DNA of 64,000 bases from Nonomuraea typhae (lineage in GTDB: Bacteria; Actinomycetota; Actinomycetes; Streptosporangiales; Streptosporangiaceae): positions 248,001 through 312,000 of the forward strand of contig NZ_VRLV01000006.1 in the NCBI RefSeq assembly GCF_009760925.1, given 5' to 3'. The translations under genes and the position numbers were made by a program. The notes under the pieces were generated by a model. It searched no databases and had not been told where the DNA came from. It saw nothing but the letters and a program-made list of their open reading frames with translations. Shown piece by piece: positions 61,615 to 64,000 of the stretch (within the stretch, counting starts at the first letter, position 1; each line of letters opens with the position of its first letter).

Positions 61615-63667
61615 CAACAGTTCTCCAGCGACGGGTGCTGATGAGGTGGTTTTGCAGGTCTTCACCCTGGTGCCTGGACCAGGTGCCGTCGGCCTTCAGC
61701 CACCATGAGTTGGTGGTGTCGGCCATGGCCCGGTCCATGAGATCGATGAGGTACGCCTTGTGCTGCTGCCCGGTGACCTTGACCAGCGCCTCGACGCGGC
61801 GGTCCAGGTTGCGGCGCATGAGGTCGGCGCTGCCGATCCAGATCTCGGGCCGGCGGCCGAGCCCGAACTCGTAGACGCGGGAGTGCTCCAGGAAGCGCCC
61901 CAGGATCGAGCGCACCCGGATGTTCTCCGACAGGTCGGGAATGCCGGGGCGCAGCGTGCAGATGCCGCGCACCCACAGGTCCACCGGGACGCCCGCCCGC
62001 GAGGCGCGGTAGAGCGCGTCGATGGTCGGCTCGTCGACCAGCGAGTTCGTCTTGATGCGGATGCGGGCCGGGCGCCCGGCCTGCTGGTGGGCGATCTCCC
62101 GCTCGATCCTGGCCAGCAGGCCGCCGCGCAACGAGTGCGGGGCGACCAGGAGCCTGCGGTAGGCGGAGTGGTTGGAGTAGCCGGTCAGGTGGATGAACAG
62201 GTCGGTGACGTCCTCGCCGACCAGCGGGTCGGCCGTCAGCAGCCCAAAGTCCTCGTACTGCCGCGCGGTCTTGGGGTTGTAGTTGCCGGTGCCGATGTGG
62301 CAGTAGCGCCGCAGCTCCCCGGAAGGCTCCTGCCGTACCACGAGGGCGAGCTTGCAGTGGGTCTTCAGCCCCACGACGCCGTAGACGACGTGGCAGCCGG
62401 CACGCTCCAGCTTGCGTGCCCACGAGATGTTGGCGTGCTCGTCGAAGCGCGCCTTGATCTCCACCACGACCACGACCTGCTTGCCGGCCTCGGCCGCGTC
62501 GATGAGCGCGTCCACGATGGGGGAGTCGCCGCTGGTGCGGTACAGGGTCTGCTTGATGGCCAGCACCCTGGGGTCGGCCGCGGCGTCCTCGATGAAGCGC
62601 TGGACGCTGGTGCCGAAGGAGTCGTACGGGTGGTGCAGCAGCACGTCGCGCTCGCGCAGCACCGAGAAGATGTCGTCGTCGGCGTGCACGGCCTCCGCCG
62701 GCACGAACGGCCGGTAGCTGAGCTCACCCCGGTCCAGATCGGCGATGGCGTGCAGGCCGGTCAGGTCGAGCGGCCCGGCGATGCGGTAGATCTCGTGCGG
62801 CCCGACGCTGAGCTCCTCGACGATCAGGTCGAGGACCTCCGGCGTGATCGTCTCTTCGACCTCCAGCCGTACGGCGGGGCCGAACCTGCGCTGGCGCAGC
62901 TCGCGCTCCAGTGCCTTCATGAGGTTCTCGGTGATGTCCTCGTCCACGTCGAGGTCCTCGTTGCGGGTGACGCGGAAGACATGGTGCTGGACGATCTCCA
63001 TGCCCTTGAAGAGCTGCCCGAGATGGGCGGCGATGACATCCTCGAGCGGGACGAAGCGATCCTTGGAGGCGGTGACGAACCGGGGCAGCTGGGACGGCAC
63101 CTTGACCCGGGCGAAGACCGTGTGCCCGTTGGCCGGGTTCCGCACCACGACCGCCAGATTCAGGCTCAACCCCGAAATATACGGAAAAGGGTGGGCGGGA
63201 TCCACGGCCAGCGGCGTGAGCACCGGACGGATACGCTCCCTGAACAACTTGCGCAGCTCGGTGCGTTCCTCGCGGCCCAGGTCGTCCCAGCGGACGATCT
63301 CGATGCCCTCGCCGGCGAGCTGGGGCAGGATCCGCTCGTGGAAGATCCCGGCATGCCGTTTGGCCAGGTCGCCGGCGATGGCGGCGATTCTGGCCAGCTC
63401 CTCGCGGGGCTTCAGCCCGCTCTTGGTGCGAAGCAGCAGGCCGGTGGCCATCCGGCGTTTGAGCCCCGCCACCCGGACCCTGAAGAACTCGTCGAGGTTA
63501 CTCGCGAAGATCGCCAGGAAGCGCACCCGCTCCAGAAGGGGAAGCGAGGGGTCCTCAGCAAGTTCCAGCACCCGCTCGTTGAACTGAAGCCAGCTCTCTT
63601 CACGGTTGAGGAACCGCTCCTGGGGCAGGGGCAGGTCGTTTCCAGGTTGCAGCAGTTCCGCGGACAT
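61607..63667 (-). CDS. ppk: Polyphosphate kinase 1
   Basis: A 686-residue PPK1 that reversibly builds polyphosphate from ATP. It has the N-terminal domain ([20 protein letters not shown], head [15 protein letters not shown]), and the catalytic phosphohistidine in [32 protein letters not shown] supplies a second conserved histidine, and [16 protein letters not shown] ends the catalytic region. Length fits the family. A three-unit PhoP-box-like direct repeat lies 18-50 bp upstream of the ATG. It is followed by the NUDIX-phosphatase gene. Confidence 0.96.
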   Translation of the reverse strand: MSAELLQPGNDLPLPQERFLNREESWLQFNERVLELAEDPSLPLLERVRFLAIFASNLDEFFRVRVAGLKRRMATGLLLRTKSGLKPREELARIAAIAGDLAKRHAGIFHERILPQLAGEGIEIVRWDDLGREERTELRKLFRERIRPVLTPLAVDPAHPFPYISGLSLNLAVVVRNPANGHTVFARVKVPSQLPRFVTASKDRFVPLEDVIAAHLGQLFKGMEIVQHHVFRVTRNEDLDVDEDITENLMKALERELRQRRFGPAVRLEVEETITPEVLDLIVEELSVGPHEIYRIAGPLDLTGLHAIADLDRGELSYRPFVPAEAVHADDDIFSVLRERDVLLHHPYDSFGTSVQRFIEDAAADPRVLAIKQTLYRTSGDSPIVDALIDAAEAGKQVVVVVEIKARFDEHANISWARKLERAGCHVVYGVVGLKTHCKLALVVRQEPSGELRRYCHIGTGNYNPKTARQYEDFGLLTADPLVGEDVTDLFIHLTGYSNHSAYRRLLVAPHSLRGGLLARIEREIAHQQAGRPARIRIKTNSLVDEPTIDALYRASRAGVPVDLWVRGICTLRPGIPDLSENIRVRSILGRFLEHSRVYEFGLGRRPEIWIGSADLMRRNLDRRVEALVKVTGQQHKAYLIDLMDRAMADTTNSWWLKADGTWSRHQGEDLQNHLISTRRWRTVDD

Positions 63668-63684
63668 ATGAGCAATATGCCCTC

Positions 63685-63717
63685 TTTGATTGAACAGAAC
63701 GTTAACGAGACTTCAAC
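63685..63717 (-). promoter_or_regulatory. PhoP-box-like triple direct repeat upstream of ppk
   Basis: On the minus strand three contiguous 11-bp units read GTTGAAGTCTC, GTTAACGTTCT and GTTCAATCAAA. The Streptomyces PHO box is made of 11-bp direct repeats resembling GTTCACC followed by four bases, so the spacing fits exactly and the third unit is the closest match. The box would cover the promoter -35 region and implies phosphate-starvation control of ppk. Confidence 0.65.
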
Positions 63718-63720
63718 GGC

Positions 63721-64000
63721 TTACTCTGGCTGGTCGGACTGCTCGAGTTTCGCGGCCCGCTCGGCCAGGCGAGCCTCGCGCTGACGGATCCGCTCCTCCC
63801 GCTCGTGCACCTTCTCCGCCTCTTTGAGCAGCTTCTCGCGCTCCTTCAGCTCGCGCAGCCTGGCCTTCTCGGCCTCTTTCAGCTCGCGCTGGCGCACCTT
63901 CTCGGCCTCCTTGGCCTCGCGCTCCCGCACCTTCTCCAGCTCGCGCAGCTCCTTGTCGCTCGGCCGGGCGAGCGCCGCCACGGGCACGTCGGCGCCCTCA
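63721..64000 (-). CDS. Highly charged coiled-coil protein, partial at the right edge
   Basis: The visible C-terminal 90 or so residues are almost wholly Lys/Arg/Glu helix with heptad-like repeats (KVREREAKEAEKVRQREL, KEAEKARLRELKEREK), ending QSDQPE. The frame remains open to the window edge; a GTG at 63987 (VPVAALARPSD) could be a start, but continued coding upstream is equally possible. A coiled coil or acidic/basic scaffold is likely. No function can be assigned. It ends 3 bp from the ppk PhoP-box region, in the same orientation as ppk. Confidence 0.6.
   Translation of the reverse strand, partial: EGADVPVAALARPSDKELRELEKVREREAKEAEKVRQRELKEAEKARLRELKEREKLLKEAEKVHEREERIRQREARLAERAAKLEQSDQPE

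Overview
The window is high-GC DNA with strongly G/C-biased third codon positions, frequent GTG starts and ATGA/GTGA stop-start overlaps. It carries rpf, ksgA/rsmA, ispE, an ABC-F ATPase, tatD, metG, rsmI with protein O-mannosyltransferases, an AfsR-type regulator and PASTA-less Ser/Thr kinases. This is an actinomycete chromosome, most probably Streptosporangiaceae (Nonomuraea-like); the family placement is inference from gene style only. No rRNA, tRNA, CRISPR array, prophage or replication origin was recognised.

Layout. 1-2.8 kb: the end of a branched-chain amino-acid type ABC transporter operon (livH partial, livF, livG) behind an LLM flavin monooxygenase. 3.1-5.8 kb: three secreted cell-wall proteins. 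One is an M15-like peptidoglycan-binding protein; the other two share a nearly base-identical I36-type N-terminal cassette fused to an M23 peptidase or a SpoIID domain. 5.8-13 kb: a membrane-anchored XRE/NBR1-Ig protein, an SGNH hydrolase, a small protein ending in Gly-Gly, a VOC-TetR unit with a perfect 19-bp palindrome, a beta-lactamase-like serine hydrolase, a PP2C-like protein and a GNAT enzyme. 13.3-15.2 kb: a compact operon of WXG-like helical proteins and two YbaB/EbfC-like proteins, probably linked to type VII secretion. 15.3-24.7 kb: small secreted or unknown proteins, an APH-like kinase, an XRE-TPR regulator with an in-frame minisatellite, a DHFR-like reductase, hydrolases, a winged-helix protein and a class F sortase with a membrane-anchored partner.

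24.8-31.7 kb is a protein and cell-envelope glycosylation block: two O-mannosyltransferase paralogues flank rsmI, followed by a GT39-like membrane glycosyltransferase and a polyprenyl-phosphate GT2. It ends at a decayed IS5-family transposase. 32-38.8 kb is accessory: a polymer-forming-like protein, an LRR fragment, an alpha/beta hydrolase, a secreted amidase, a vapBC pair, and an MFS pump with its TetR regulator, whose promoters share an operator-like site. 38.9-56.4 kb is mostly core: metG, an FAD monooxygenase, an AfsR/BTAD regulator, tatD, rpf, a kinase/FG-GAP operon, rsmA, an NlpC/P60 protein, an arginase-like protein, a 1-kb non-coding stretch with a six-copy 26-bp minisatellite, ispE and an ABC-F ATPase. 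56.4-64 kb: a divergent marR/methyltransferase pair with two palindromes, VOC, CYTH-CHAD, a P450, NUDIX-phosphatase, and ppk with a three-unit PhoP-box-like repeat.

Themes: cell-wall remodelling recurs (M15, M23, SpoIID, Rpf, NlpC/P60, sortase), as does polyphosphate metabolism at the right end (ppk, CYTH-CHAD, NUDIX-RHG). Many regulators are locally acting and sit beside recognisable palindromic operators.
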